Shown here one piece after another: positions 1 through 10,108 of a DNA stretch of 21,608 nt (position 1 is its first letter; every line of letters begins with the position of its first letter). The stretch is from Psilocybe azurescens. Its lineage: Eukaryota; Basidiomycota; Agaricomycetes; Agaricales; Agrocybaceae. The notes beneath the pieces were generated by a model. It searched no databases. It was not told the origin of the DNA and saw only the letters and a list, made by a program, of their open reading frames with translations. Location of the stretch: contig JAJIRX010000785.1 of assembly GCA_023853785.1 (NCBI GenBank), forward strand, positions 1 to 21,608, in the 5' to 3' direction. Made by a program: the position numbers and the translations under genes.

Positions 1-183
1 TTGACGAGCCAAAAGAGAACCAGACGTGATCCCAGCAAGCGACGTCGTCGGGCGGGGTGCAGCAACAAAGCAGCCCCTGGCTTCGAAAACGACCGCCGTC
101 CACCCCCGATGAATGTTCGCACTGCTGCCGTTGCCGCTGCTCTGCGCGTAGTTGGGGGCGTAGCAGGCTTGGGCGTCATCGCG

Positions 184-3100
184 TTAGACCGCCAGGATGC
201 AGCAGCGGGGGTGGAGGTTGAAGGGTTGTGCGCTCTTAAGACTCCGGAAGTCTGCTAGTTTCCCGAGGCTGGGAGGAGGAACGAGTGATGAGAGGAATCG
301 GGACAGGAGAGGCGAAGGTAAGCGTGTATCGACGCGTCGAAGGAGTTCAACGCTGTTATAGGCAATGCAGTAGTTAGAGGGGAGAACAAATAATGACAGT
401 AAGATCTGACAAACCTTCGGTGTGGTTCTTGGTCGACCATCTGGGTGTCCATCCTGTAAACAGAGGCGAGCTGATTGATGAGGTGTGATCAGGCGACAAT
501 CCGATGATATAAAAAAATGAATACATACGTCATGCACAAACTTTCGTCTCTCGGGTGGCATATGCGGTAAGACCTGCGTCCTCTTCTCCGACGTTACGAA
601 ACTGACAAAAAAAAAGAAAAGAAAAGCTCGTCAGCCCCCAGACAAAAACGAGAGAACAACACATAAAACCAAAAACGCACTCTGCAAAGGCCTTCTCAAC
701 AACAGGCAAGAACTTCATATTCGTCCTCGCGAACGCGACGAGGTCATCCGCATAACTCGCTGTCCCCGCGCCCGCCTTATCCCTCCCGTCCACACTGATG
801 CCTAGGGCGTCCGCCAGCCGCGCGTTGCGCTTCGCGATCTGGCATTCGCTGGTGCACTTGGGCCGCCGCCCGCGCCCGCCTGGGAGCCGTTGCCGTTGGG
901 CGAAGAAGATGCGGTGCGCCCGCAGTGCACGGCCTGCCGGATGCGCCCACACGCGCAGGTGAGGGTGATGATGGACTGGCAGGCGTCGGTTTCCGGGCAC
1001 GTTGCGGGTGCATGACAGGGTCGTGTACAAGGGTGATGGTTGGGCAAGCTGATATCAAATAAGTATTTAGATACAGAAAATTCAACAGAAGGATGCGTAG
1101 AGGAAGAGACGTACCAGGATTTACGAGACTTGCCGCATGGCGCGGTGCACGCCCCGCACTCGTCGCCGTGGCACAGTCGCTCGCAGTGGTGAAACCCACA
1201 CGCCATCAGCCTAGAAATGCGACGTCAATAAAAACGTATATGTGAAATACTAAAAGCCACGTACTTTCCACAGACCGTACCACAGGAAACTTTCTCCGTC
1301 TCGAGCGAGCAACGCACATTCGGCACGACCTTCTTGCCACACGCGCAGCTCTTGTTAGCGAGGGACGGGCAGGGTGGACATGAGATCACGTCGTCATGGC
1401 ATGAGTGGGGTGTAACGGGGTGGCCACAAGGGGTGGGGGTCTGGGACACGGATAATGGCACTGGATCTTGGTCCCGCAAGGAATAGGCGGCTCGTAGACC
1501 GTACGTCCGCAAGTGCACACGAGCTGGTGAGACAAGCAGCCATGGAATGGTCAATTTCGAAGCTGAGAGAAAGAAGGTAATTAACTAACCTCTTCGAACG
1601 AACTCCTAAGACACGGGGGACAAACGCCCTTATGGTCCCTCTCCTCGCACTTATGATTCCCGCACGACAACATCTTCCCACACACCAGATCGCACTCGTG
1701 CCACCCGCCCTGCTCCTCGCCGATGCCCTGCGTGTCCTCAACCGCCCGCCGCTTGCCCTTCCGCCCGACGTTCACAGCGAGCGACGCAAGCGGGCAGCAC
1801 ACGCGCCAGCACTCGGTGGCGCCCGCACGCGCGGAGCGCCTAGCACAGCCTATCGCACAGGACCTCCTTCTCCTCCACGCCGGCCGCAGACGCGGAGAGC
1901 ACCTCGTGGCACGGCATGCTCTTCGTGCTTCCCCGCACCTGCACGGCCGCACGATCTGCACAGTGCATGGCGGACACGGTCCGCTATGGCATATCGAGGT
2001 GCATGGGTGTTGGCAGGCTGGGTGAGGTTTGGAGCAAACCGAGTCGCAGGTGGGGATGGGTGCGGAGCAGTCCGTGCGTGCAGGTAAAGTATACTGAGAT
2101 GGATCGGTGGCTGGTGATGGTGCGATGGAGTTCTTTCCGCAGGGACAGTGTGTGATCTTGGATGGGGAGCGAGGACAGACTGCAGGCTTCAACGATGGGG
2201 GATGACAGGGTTTTTGGCATTTGTGTTTGCCGCAATCGAAGAGCCTGTTTCAAGATAAGATAAGGAATTACTTAGAAACAGAGATGTTCGTACCTTTCAC
2301 AGATGTGATCACAGCCGAATTTTCCAATCCATGGTGTATCTCCCTCAACAAAGCATTCTACTTCCTTTCCTTCACCACAATTAACAGTTTTTTGCTCTTT
2401 CCCACACCAACATGTCGCCACCTCCGTCCGATCACACTTCCCGCAGTCTCCTTCGTGACAAATCTGCTCACAGGCGTGCTTTCCACAGTTCAGAGTCCTT
2501 CCGCAGACATTGTGGCAGGATAAATCGCGTAAACCTTTACCCTGACGTCAATCCCACAGCGGAAAGTGAGGATATTTTTCTTTGGACAGTAGCATTCGAG
2601 TCGGGTGGTAACTTGACATGGTGGACATGGACCTGGGTGGCATTGCAAGGGACACGGATGCCCGCAACCACTCTCGCGCGGGCGAGAACACGAATTCCCG
2701 CACGAGTGAGGGGTCGAAAGACGAAGACGCTGTGGTTCAGAGGTCGAGTTGCAGAAACACCTGTTTCCCTATGAGTAAATATTTAAACAAAGAACGCAAC
2801 GACGTACCAGTATCCAGAAGGAACCGCCTCTCGTTTGGCCTGACATCCCGGGCATCTCCAATCGCCACCCCTGTCGGGCTCTCCGCGAGCTCTCCAGGCC
2901 TCCGCTACCTCCTTGACACTTTTGTCTGCCCACGAGCGAATGCACCTGACATGGAAAGACGTCCAGCAATATTGCTGCACCTGGTTTTCGCTCGAGGTGA
3001 CGATCGGGATTGAAGGCGAGCACGACCAGATGGCTTGATCGGGACGTATAGAGGAGAAACAGATGGGGCAATCGGGATACGGAGGTGTGCTCAGATTACG

Positions 3101-3592
3101 AATGAGGCTCGACGTTAAATCATCTCCTTGAGGGAGATGTCTGCCCCTCGAGTTTCCGGGCTCTTTATCACGAACAGGCTGGTTCGATTTTGAGTCCGAT
3201 GTTGTAAGCCCTGCTCCGAAGTTGGCTCCTCGACGATTTCGCGGTGGTGGTGCTGTAGCAGCGCCATTTCCAGCAGCATCGGGTGTATTTGATGCCTGTG
3301 CGGGCTTCTTTCTTCTGGTACGAGGTTGAGAATTCGATTTCCGTTCATTTCCAGAGTCTACAACAGAGGATGATGTACTAGCTTCATTAGAAGGTTTTGC
3401 ATCCTTTGGCTGCCGTGGTCGTCTAGGTGGTCGCGACTGGGTTGGAGCGCCGCCTTCAACGTTAAGCGGTCTATTATGTCGTGGTGGTCTCCGTTTTCGC
3501 TGATTTGAGTTCGAGTTCGGATCCCCAGACGAAGGAAGGTCGTTTATAGGTATATTTGCTGTCGCTGGAACTTGGGGGACTTCCGTGGACAT
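184..3592 (-). CDS. FAP1: NF-X1-type zinc-finger protein (FAP1/NFX1 homologue), nine exons, with frame breaks
   Basis: Exons read right to left: 2808-3592, 2294-2768, 1590-2244, 1265-1523, 1115-1210, 681-1048, 529-601, 415-470, 184-352. The start is the ATG at 3592 (MSTEVPQV). A basic, Pro/Arg-rich N-terminus leads into a RING-like domain at about residues 174-245 (CPICF ... FHVRC ... CPGC). About nine NF-X1 cysteine repeats follow, for example CGHPCPLQCHPGPCPPC and CGFHHCERLCHGDECGAC. The tail (MPPERRKFVHDLASVYRMD, then SVELLRRVDTR) matches the R3H-like end of the family. FAP1 in yeast binds FKBP12, and human NFX1 is a nuclear regulator; the same role here is inference. Odd points: single-base losses are needed near 2768, 2534, 1925, 1431 and 865, an extra base near 1815, and an in-frame TAG lies at 1840-1842. 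Below about 250 another frame stays open to the window edge, so the true C-terminus may lie outside. Confidence 0.88.
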
Positions 3593-3739
3593 AAAGTGTG
3601 GGTAAATTTGAGTAGTGAATACAGGTGCTGGATGCAAATTGAATGTTAGAATTGGAAGAATGTTGGAAGAATGATTATAAGATGGAATGAGAAACCAAAA
3701 ATATAGCCGGATATGCTGAATGACTAAGCAGTTCATTCG

Positions 3740-4816
3740 GCACTGCCCGACGGAGTCACAATTTGAATGACTCGACCGGGTGCGCGACAGACTCAGCTCC
3801 TGTTCTCTTCCTCACTGTCAACGGTCAATATACTACGTCGCTGGATATCTTATTGACACTGCCTACTCTCGGGATTACTTACGCCATCAATTTCCTGGGT
3901 ATAACGATATCCAGGGCTTTCGTGGATCTGTTCAATCCTCAACCACTATTCCTTGATTCCTCATGACTAACAGGAGATTCTGGCCAAATAAGCCCGTTTT
4001 ATCCATCTGTGGCGTCCATATGTGAACTGCCTTTAGCTATCCAAAATCAAATTACCAATTACCGCGATCCGTCACGCTCTTCGGAACATCCAAGAGCAAT
4101 CATGATTAAAGCTTGACATAGTCTTTCCTACTTTGAAACGTGTGCCATGGTTAGCGTATGCGAAGTGCTTATACATTACCCGCGATCTAACGTTGGTCAA
4201 ACAATGCTTGACACCCGTCTGACTCGTGGCCTAACCTGCATGCGACTCAACTTGTGGGAGATCGCCGAAGAGTAAGGGCCCGCGATCACCGATTGTACGG
4301 ATGTGCTGAAAGCCCGGCGTCGCAGGGCTCACTGAGAGTCACGCGGAAAATGACAAGACCACGATATATCGATTGAACGACTGACTGGGTTACAGATGTG
4401 TACGGTGCGTAGAAAGAGAAGTCGCCGTCAAAGGAAAGGGTTGGGGATCGCAGTCACATGTACGTAGATGTAGAAGATAAGATAATATAGAAAAGGGCTG
4501 TAGTAAGTCTGGGCGCCAGGCTTACATGTGCCCCGTGTTTGAGCCGATATTTTGCCACTGAAGACCATTTTGTGACCTAGGCATCCTTCTGCATCGCGAT
4601 AACATCGAGGCGTTATCTAGATTCACGAGCTTCTCGAGGTGCGTCAACTGTACACCTGTGCACAGTGAGGATACCGATTAACCCGTGATTTGGAGTCAGA
4701 AGTGTAGAACTCCGTTGAGCAATGGTCATTGGTCAAAAGCACCTCCTACTGTATATGCTCTGCCACATATACCATCCCTCACTTCTTCAAATCCAGCCCT
4801 AAATTTCAAGACGCCC
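3740..4816. other. Intergenic stretch, no gene recognised
   Basis: This stretch separates the divergent NF-X1 and unknown-protein genes and probably holds both promoters. A 67-codon open frame at 3763-3966 has no recognisable domain. I see no tRNA, repeat or conserved exon here. Confidence 0.5.
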
Positions 4817-5756
4817 ATGCCACCTCCAAACCACGAGCGTCTATTCGTAGACCTCATCTTCCGCTCCAGCAGGAAATACCCAAATTGGGATCCAGAAGTC
4901 GCTGTCACAGTGGGCGACTACGGCCGCATAACACAAGGCACCCGCGGGCTCGCGTTCTGGAAGAAGAATCGCGGCATATTCCTGAAAGAGGGAAATATAT
5001 ACAAAGAAGGGTTAGCCCAGAGTTATGACATTCCGGAGGCGATTGAGCACGGGGCGAGCTCTACTGAGGGGATCACCTGGATCACATCAAACAATGCGCG
5101 AGATATCTCGTTGGAAGCTAGTGTTGCTGGGTAAAGCTTCCTTTTCAAGATACTCGCAAAGAATGTGTCACTGAAAGAGTGAATTCTATTACTTTCCCCA
5201 CGCAGACAAACTCCAGCACTGGTCCAATGCGGAGTAAAAGCAGCATTTAAATTCATGTCCGGCCGCGGTGCAATCCTCGCCATGGACAACGACACGATAT
5301 CCACAATTGACCCCCAGGCAAGCTCCGGCGCCTGCTTGCGGAGCCCACCATGAAAGGCCTCGTCGTCGTCTCCGAAGTGCACCGGTGCGCCTCATACGCA
5401 CGCTTCCTCTCTACCCAGAGCGGCGCCACAGTCGCCCTGGGCCTCAGCACCGAGCCCCCGATCGCGAACGTTGCTGCGGCGAGTGTCGATGCGAAGTGGG
5501 TGCACAGCTCCAGTGCGGGAAACTTCAAAGCGAAAGTGAATAAGAGCGGCAAGAGGGCGTTTTACCCGCTTTTAGGCTTGTTGCGTTGACGGATAATGAT
5601 GTTGCCTCGGGGTTGAGAGGTGAACTCGATCAAGACCCGCCTTTGCCAGACGCCAATCCGCCGTGGGACCCAATAGAGGAGGAGACCGAAGAGGACTTGG
5701 TGATGGATCCCAAAGAGAAGAGGTATAGTGATCTCGATTTTATTTTACCAGGTTGA
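4817..5756 (+). CDS. Conserved-looking protein of unknown function, two exons plus two frame breaks
   Basis: The start is the ATG at 4817 (MPPPNHERLF); an in-frame GTG 132 nt upstream is less likely. Exon 1 (4817-5130) and exon 2 (from 5206) are joined by a clean phase-2 intron at 5131-5205, giving SVAG-QTPALVQCGV. Exon 2 then needs a one-base loss near 5310 (IDP to GKLRRLLAEPTMKGLVVV) and another near 5568 in a run of T (YPL to FRLVALTDNDV). With these the frame runs to TGA at 5754-5756, ending in an acidic tail (EEETEEDLVMD). The protein is about 285 residues, with no signal peptide and no clear membrane helix. N-terminal features include VGDYGRITQG and FLKEGNIYKEG. I do not recognise the family with certainty. 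The continuity of sensible protein across two breaks supports a real gene. Confidence 0.7.
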
Positions 5757-6045
5757 TAGAATCTGACAAGAAACCAAGGGATTTAGAAAATACAACAAAA
5801 GAGCATCTCGGATCCCCTGCTTGGGCACAGGAGTAGGCCATGAACTTCCTTCCGGCCGATTATCGTGCATAAAACGCTCTGATACGTAACTTCGGTAGCT
5901 ATCAAACTCATGCATAAAAATACCACACTACGGACGATTTGTATTTTGAACGAGAAGTAGCCGTTACATCATCATCTTGTACCCTAAGATAGTTCATTAA
6001 TTTAAGCTCGAGACCCCATTGCGCTTAAGATCTGAATCAAACGTA
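5757..6045. other. Short spacer between convergent genes
   Basis: This 289-bp AT-rich spacer lies between the 3' ends of the unknown + strand gene and the - strand endoglucanase. It should hold both 3' UTRs. No gene or strong structure is seen. Confidence 0.5.
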
Positions 6046-7892
6046 TCAGAATTGACCTATGAAATAAATGAATAATGACCGACTTTTGGGGATGTTGGGG
6101 CGGATGGCCTGCTTCCACACCGTTTGGAATGCGCTACAAAAAAGATGAGAAAACACAAGGCATTAAAACGTGAACGGGGTTAGACGCACTTAGGTTGACC
6201 CATGTCATTCACGTTTCCAGGCTCCAAGCTACCGGTGTCTGGTCCACAGCAGGGCGAGTTGTCTCCCCAAACTAAACGTGTATATTTAGTCAAGACTCAA
6301 GGCATATTGCAAGTCTAACACATGTCGACGTACTTGGTCCAGCAGCCCAAATAGACCATCCGATGTAGACGTCGTTTGCGGAGAGGTAGCTCAACATGTC
6401 GTCGATAAACTGTGTAGGTTGTATATACATCAGTGTTTGGCTTTAAATAAGGAATTTCATTGATAGATGCAATACCTGGAAGCAGTTTTGGTTGTTTCCT
6501 CCTCCAAACTCGCTCACTACGGCTCTGATAATAGAAACAGAGGTCATTATGATGTGTCATAAGGGATATTATATACGTACTTGAGTTTATGCTGCTGTAG
6601 CCACGTTGTCAAGCCTGCAAGATTGGAGGGACCTTGACAGACACGAGAATTAATTTCATGAATCGATGAGCGTGAGAAACAAGCCTACCAGGCTGAGTGC
6701 ACTCGTCATGAGATCCGGAGAAGTCGATGTCTGCATTATTTCGAGTCATAAGCTTTCTATATCACTACTGACAGAATTAATAAAGTTTACCGAGATACTC
6801 GTGGACATCGATGGCCGTATTATGCAGAGGGTCAACGAACTTGTTCATGAAATCGCTAGAAGGCGCGTCGCCAGCACCGGATGTTTGATTCCATGCATGA
6901 CCTCCAGTGAACCCGTTACCGGGTGCGAGGATGAGCTGTGGAGCACCGGCTTGTCGGATGCCGTTAATAGCAGCCTGGTTGTTTTGGAGAATGAGCTCTG
7001 TCGGCTGGGAGTATATGTTCAGTTGTCTCTTCTTCTCTCGGGATCATCAGATGCTGAACTCACCATGTCATGAGGCTCGTTGTTAATACCGAAGACGACT
7101 TTGGGATTTGTGGCAAAACGGCGGGCGAGCTCATGCCAGAACAGTCCAAATTGAGCGGTAGTTGCTGCTGTTGGGTCGGAAGTATTGCCGATTACCTAGT
7201 GCTCCAAGCTTAACAAAACGAGACCCTTCAATAAGCTTTACAGGACTTACACTGCCAGAGAATGGCTGTTGAGAAGGGTCACTAGAAAAAATGTTGTTTA
7301 TGAGAATTGATTGGACGGTGCGTGATGGCACGCAGCCTTACTTGAAGCGCATGTAGTTGTGGGGGTCAATGAGTGCGTAGGCACCCTTTGTTCTGGTGAT
7401 GTAGTTGATCGCATCCGCGTATTCGTTAAAGTACTGGAACACATCAGGATCAATACAACGACGTGTTTTAATTCGAATATTGAATTACCGTTTCATTGAA
7501 TCTGCTTCCAAGGCCAAATTGAACAGGGACCATTCGTTCCATCAAAAATGTGACTCGGAAGAAATTGATCTTTTCCTGGTCAACAAAGATGTCGATGGTA
7601 CTCTGTTAAGGGAATATGTTAGTATGGTTATCTGGAGCTATGCGGAGTGATTTGATCTACCTTGTTGATGAAAGCGAAGTCGACGCCGAAGCGCCCAGGA
7701 AGGCCGAACCCTTTTGACCAGGAGCGAAGACACCGAACTCACCACCAGACTAGGTGTATGTAATTAGACTCTTGATCATAGTGGATCATAGAGTTCCATT
7801 TGAGTATTTACCTCGTTTATTCCTGCATAAATAATTTTGCCCAGAACCGTACTGGTCAGAGAAAGAAGAGCAGCTAAAGAGCCGAAGAGCAT
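6046..7892 (-). CDS. GH5 endo-beta-1,4-glucanase (subfamily 5 type), thirteen exons, one frameshift
   Basis: Exons right to left: 7812-7892, 7661-7749, 7489-7602, 7342-7433, 7251-7281, 7064-7195, 6791-7004, 6689-6730, 6581-6632, 6476-6524, 6334-6409, 6190-6271, 6046-6133. All junctions keep phase, giving about 380 residues. The protein starts with a secretion signal (MLFGSLAALLSLTSTVLG) and then a bare catalytic domain without a CBM1. Visible hallmarks: YALIDPHNYMR, FGINNEPHDM with the acid/base Glu, IDVHEYLDIDFSGSHDEC, AVVSEFGGGNNQNC with the nucleophile Glu, and IGWSIWAAGP. It should cut internal bonds in cellulose outside the cell. Exon 2 is 89 nt between two phase-0 introns, so one base is missing where the frame passes from APGQKG to GFGLPGRFG (near 7708). 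The other exons are open. Either the gene is a very young null or this is a sequencing indel. Confidence 0.93.
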
Positions 7893-7942
7893 ATTGAAGA
7901 GCTTCTGTATCTTGTTTCTGTATGGCGAGTGCGGGTTTCCTC

Positions 7943-7950
7943 CTTTATAC
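7943..7950 (-). promoter_or_regulatory. TATA box of the GH5 endoglucanase
   Basis: GTATAAAG on the minus strand lies about 51-58 bp upstream of the chosen ATG at 7892. This is normal spacing for a short fungal 5' UTR, and it supports that start over an upstream in-frame ATG at 8087. Confidence 0.6.
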
Positions 7951-8089
7951 CATACTCGTGAGTGAAAGAAGCCAAAAATGCCTACAGAAAGTGGAGAAGA
8001 GGAGTGCAATTTTGCGACCGGGAATTCTCCGGAAATTCTGACCAGGCAGCTGAAGGCATTTCTAACAGAGTGCGTGAACGTCGTCAAGA

Positions 8090-10108
8090 TCTCCTATTCA
8101 TGACGAAGAGAAGAGACGCTTTTAGTGGAATTTTTTCCCACATATCCAAAAATGTGACTGCTGGACTGGTCAGCAGCCTCCTGCGATGTGCTGGCAACGC
8201 ACTGAAAAGCAGAGTCGGTACCTATGCTATAAGAATGGATCAAGGTATGATATTGTTAGAACGTAAGAGAATAGGTAGGTACTAAGAGCGAGATAATCAC
8301 CGAGAGGTTGTCTTCCTTGTGAAAGTCCATGCAGGGGCCCTTCAAGTAATCATGGTTCAAGGAAAAGCCATATACCTGTCTTGGAATGTCCCTACGTTTC
8401 TTGGAAGCTGAGGTTTAAACTTCAAACTTCAAAATCAGGGGCCCTTCGTGAATAGTCCAGGTTATTATATGTGCGATGAAGGTGGTGCGTACTATCTGCG
8501 ATAGCTTGGCTTTCTTTTCTTACTGACGCGAGCGGCTTAAGGACCCGTGAGCACTGATATATAAGGCCCGGACCCGAGACAAAGTGCCCATGTAAGTGTC
8601 CATGTCAGAGGGGTAAGGCAAAGCCTTTACTAGGTCTAGTGACTGAATTCAGGCATCAATTCAGACACCGCTCGGTGAGAAACTACAACCCAAACTCTAA
8701 GTGGTCATGTGTTTGTTTTCATTCCAATCTTTTCCTCAGTCGTTATGAAATACATATAGTCATTCATTTCGATGTCCACTGAGTATAGTGAGTCCGTCTA
8801 GGTCTGACAGTAGTTAAAAGTGATTCAATACTTGCCCGCTTACGTTATGGCTTTGGGCCGAGCTACCCGAGCATCGATTAGATATGGATTAGATTAGATA
8901 TTGCCATAGATTGCATCAGCGGCTGTGCACGACTGTGTGCTTCTGCGTAGCCGCTCGACCAGCACTACGAGCCCTTCTAGACGTGAGCGCTTGAGCACTT
9001 GAGTACTTGTGCTGTAGGGCCAGATAAGCTTGCTCTCAAACAACAAAGGAGCTCCTCAACCACCGGCCTCGCCTCCTACAGCGCCCATGCCTGGTGCTCC
9101 CAAGTGTTATATCACCCAAAGATTGAAGCTTCATGATAGCTTAACTACATCATCGCCGACTGTAGCACCACTGTCAACTAAACGTCTCGGCATCTGGCCC
9201 AAACCCTCGGCCTATCTGTTTGCACGCTCAAATCGCACAGAACCCATTCGTATGTGTTCTAGCTCCAAGTAGATCATCATTTTACGGACATAGATCGTCT
9301 TTACTCAACAGAACGTTGTATATTCTCGCTATGTATTGCATCTCGTGAGTGAAATGGGTTGTTCTAACATCTGAGGGCCAACTTTGCAGTCATGAACTTG
9401 CAACTTGCTTTGACATAGCATGAAATCGCTCCAAGGTATGCATTTCATTCTTCTAATCCACATATCTTTTGTTCAACTCCAGCCTCCGACCTCTTTATAT
9501 AGTACGTGCCGCAGAGGGCCCCGAGTACCTGCGTGAATCACCTTTGAGAGTAGCCTTCTGTCCTTTCGCAGGCTTCATGCCGAGGTTCGCCGTCAGCACG
9601 TCGTATCTCTTTGACAACATGGTAATCTATAGAATGCAGGTTATCGTGGTCGGGTCAATAATACTCAACGGTCAGCCACTTTTTACTCTGTTAAAATAAA
9701 CAATGTTCCCGCACTGTCAGTCGTGATATTTCCCACCGCGCTCGCAAAAAGGTTCACAAAACCTTTCTTACCCCGGTGAGCGCTGGATGCTATCATTAGC
9801 ATAGAGTACCCTGATTAATGGCAGTCGAAAGTGGGTACTAAAACAGATACTGTCGTCGTTTCTACTCCGATATCGGTACTTTCTCACATCCAATCTCCCG
9901 ATTAGGAGAAATGCACCAGTCACACCCTTCACATGTATATCTGATGCAGCAACCCGCCCCCTTTCGTTACCAAGAACGTACTCGTAGCGCTTCTAATAGA
10001 CCACCAGATGGGGAACTCTCCAAGGTAAGGTTCATGATACAGATACTTATATTGTAGGTACATTTCCCGAGATCCATTTCTGACGCTCTTGTATCCCTGA
10101 CCTAAACT
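8090..10108. other. Two kilobases with no recognised gene
   Basis: The left part should contain the endoglucanase promoter and the right part the promoter of the DUF6533 gene. Open frames at 9030-9272 and 9469-9699 have no recognisable domain. A TATATAAG at 8558-8565 has no gene behind it. I saw no tRNA B-box. Exons of an unknown lineage-specific gene cannot be excluded. Confidence 0.4.
8332..8447. repeat. Paired 12-bp direct repeat upstream of the endoglucanase
   Basis: CAGGGGCCCTTC occurs at 8332-8343 and again at 8436-8447, 104 bp apart and about 440-555 bp upstream of the endoglucanase ATG. It contains the palindrome GGGGCCCY-like core. It does not match the CreA/Cre1 consensus SYGGRG, so any regulatory role is only a guess. 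Confidence 0.45.

Noticed and set aside
1632..2087. 151-codon + strand frame over the NF-X1 gene
   Set aside because: It is antisense to exon 3, whose Cys-rich repeats on the minus strand are clear; the + frame has no domain and reflects high G+C.
3593..3736. Upstream ATG at 3736 extending the NF-X1 protein
   Set aside because: The added residues are hydrophobic and AT-rich, unlike the Pro/Arg-rich N-terminus; they look like 5' UTR.
3763..3966. 67-codon + strand frame
   Set aside because: No domain, splice context or neighbouring exons support it.
7776..8087. 103-codon minus frame as the true start of the endoglucanase
   Set aside because: It runs through the TATA box; the internal ATG at 7892 gives a proper signal peptide.
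8558..8565. TATATAAG as a promoter
   Set aside because: No recognisable coding exon follows on the + strand within a reasonable distance.
9030..9272. 80-codon frame rich in Pro
   Set aside because: Chance open frame without recognisable family or splice partners.
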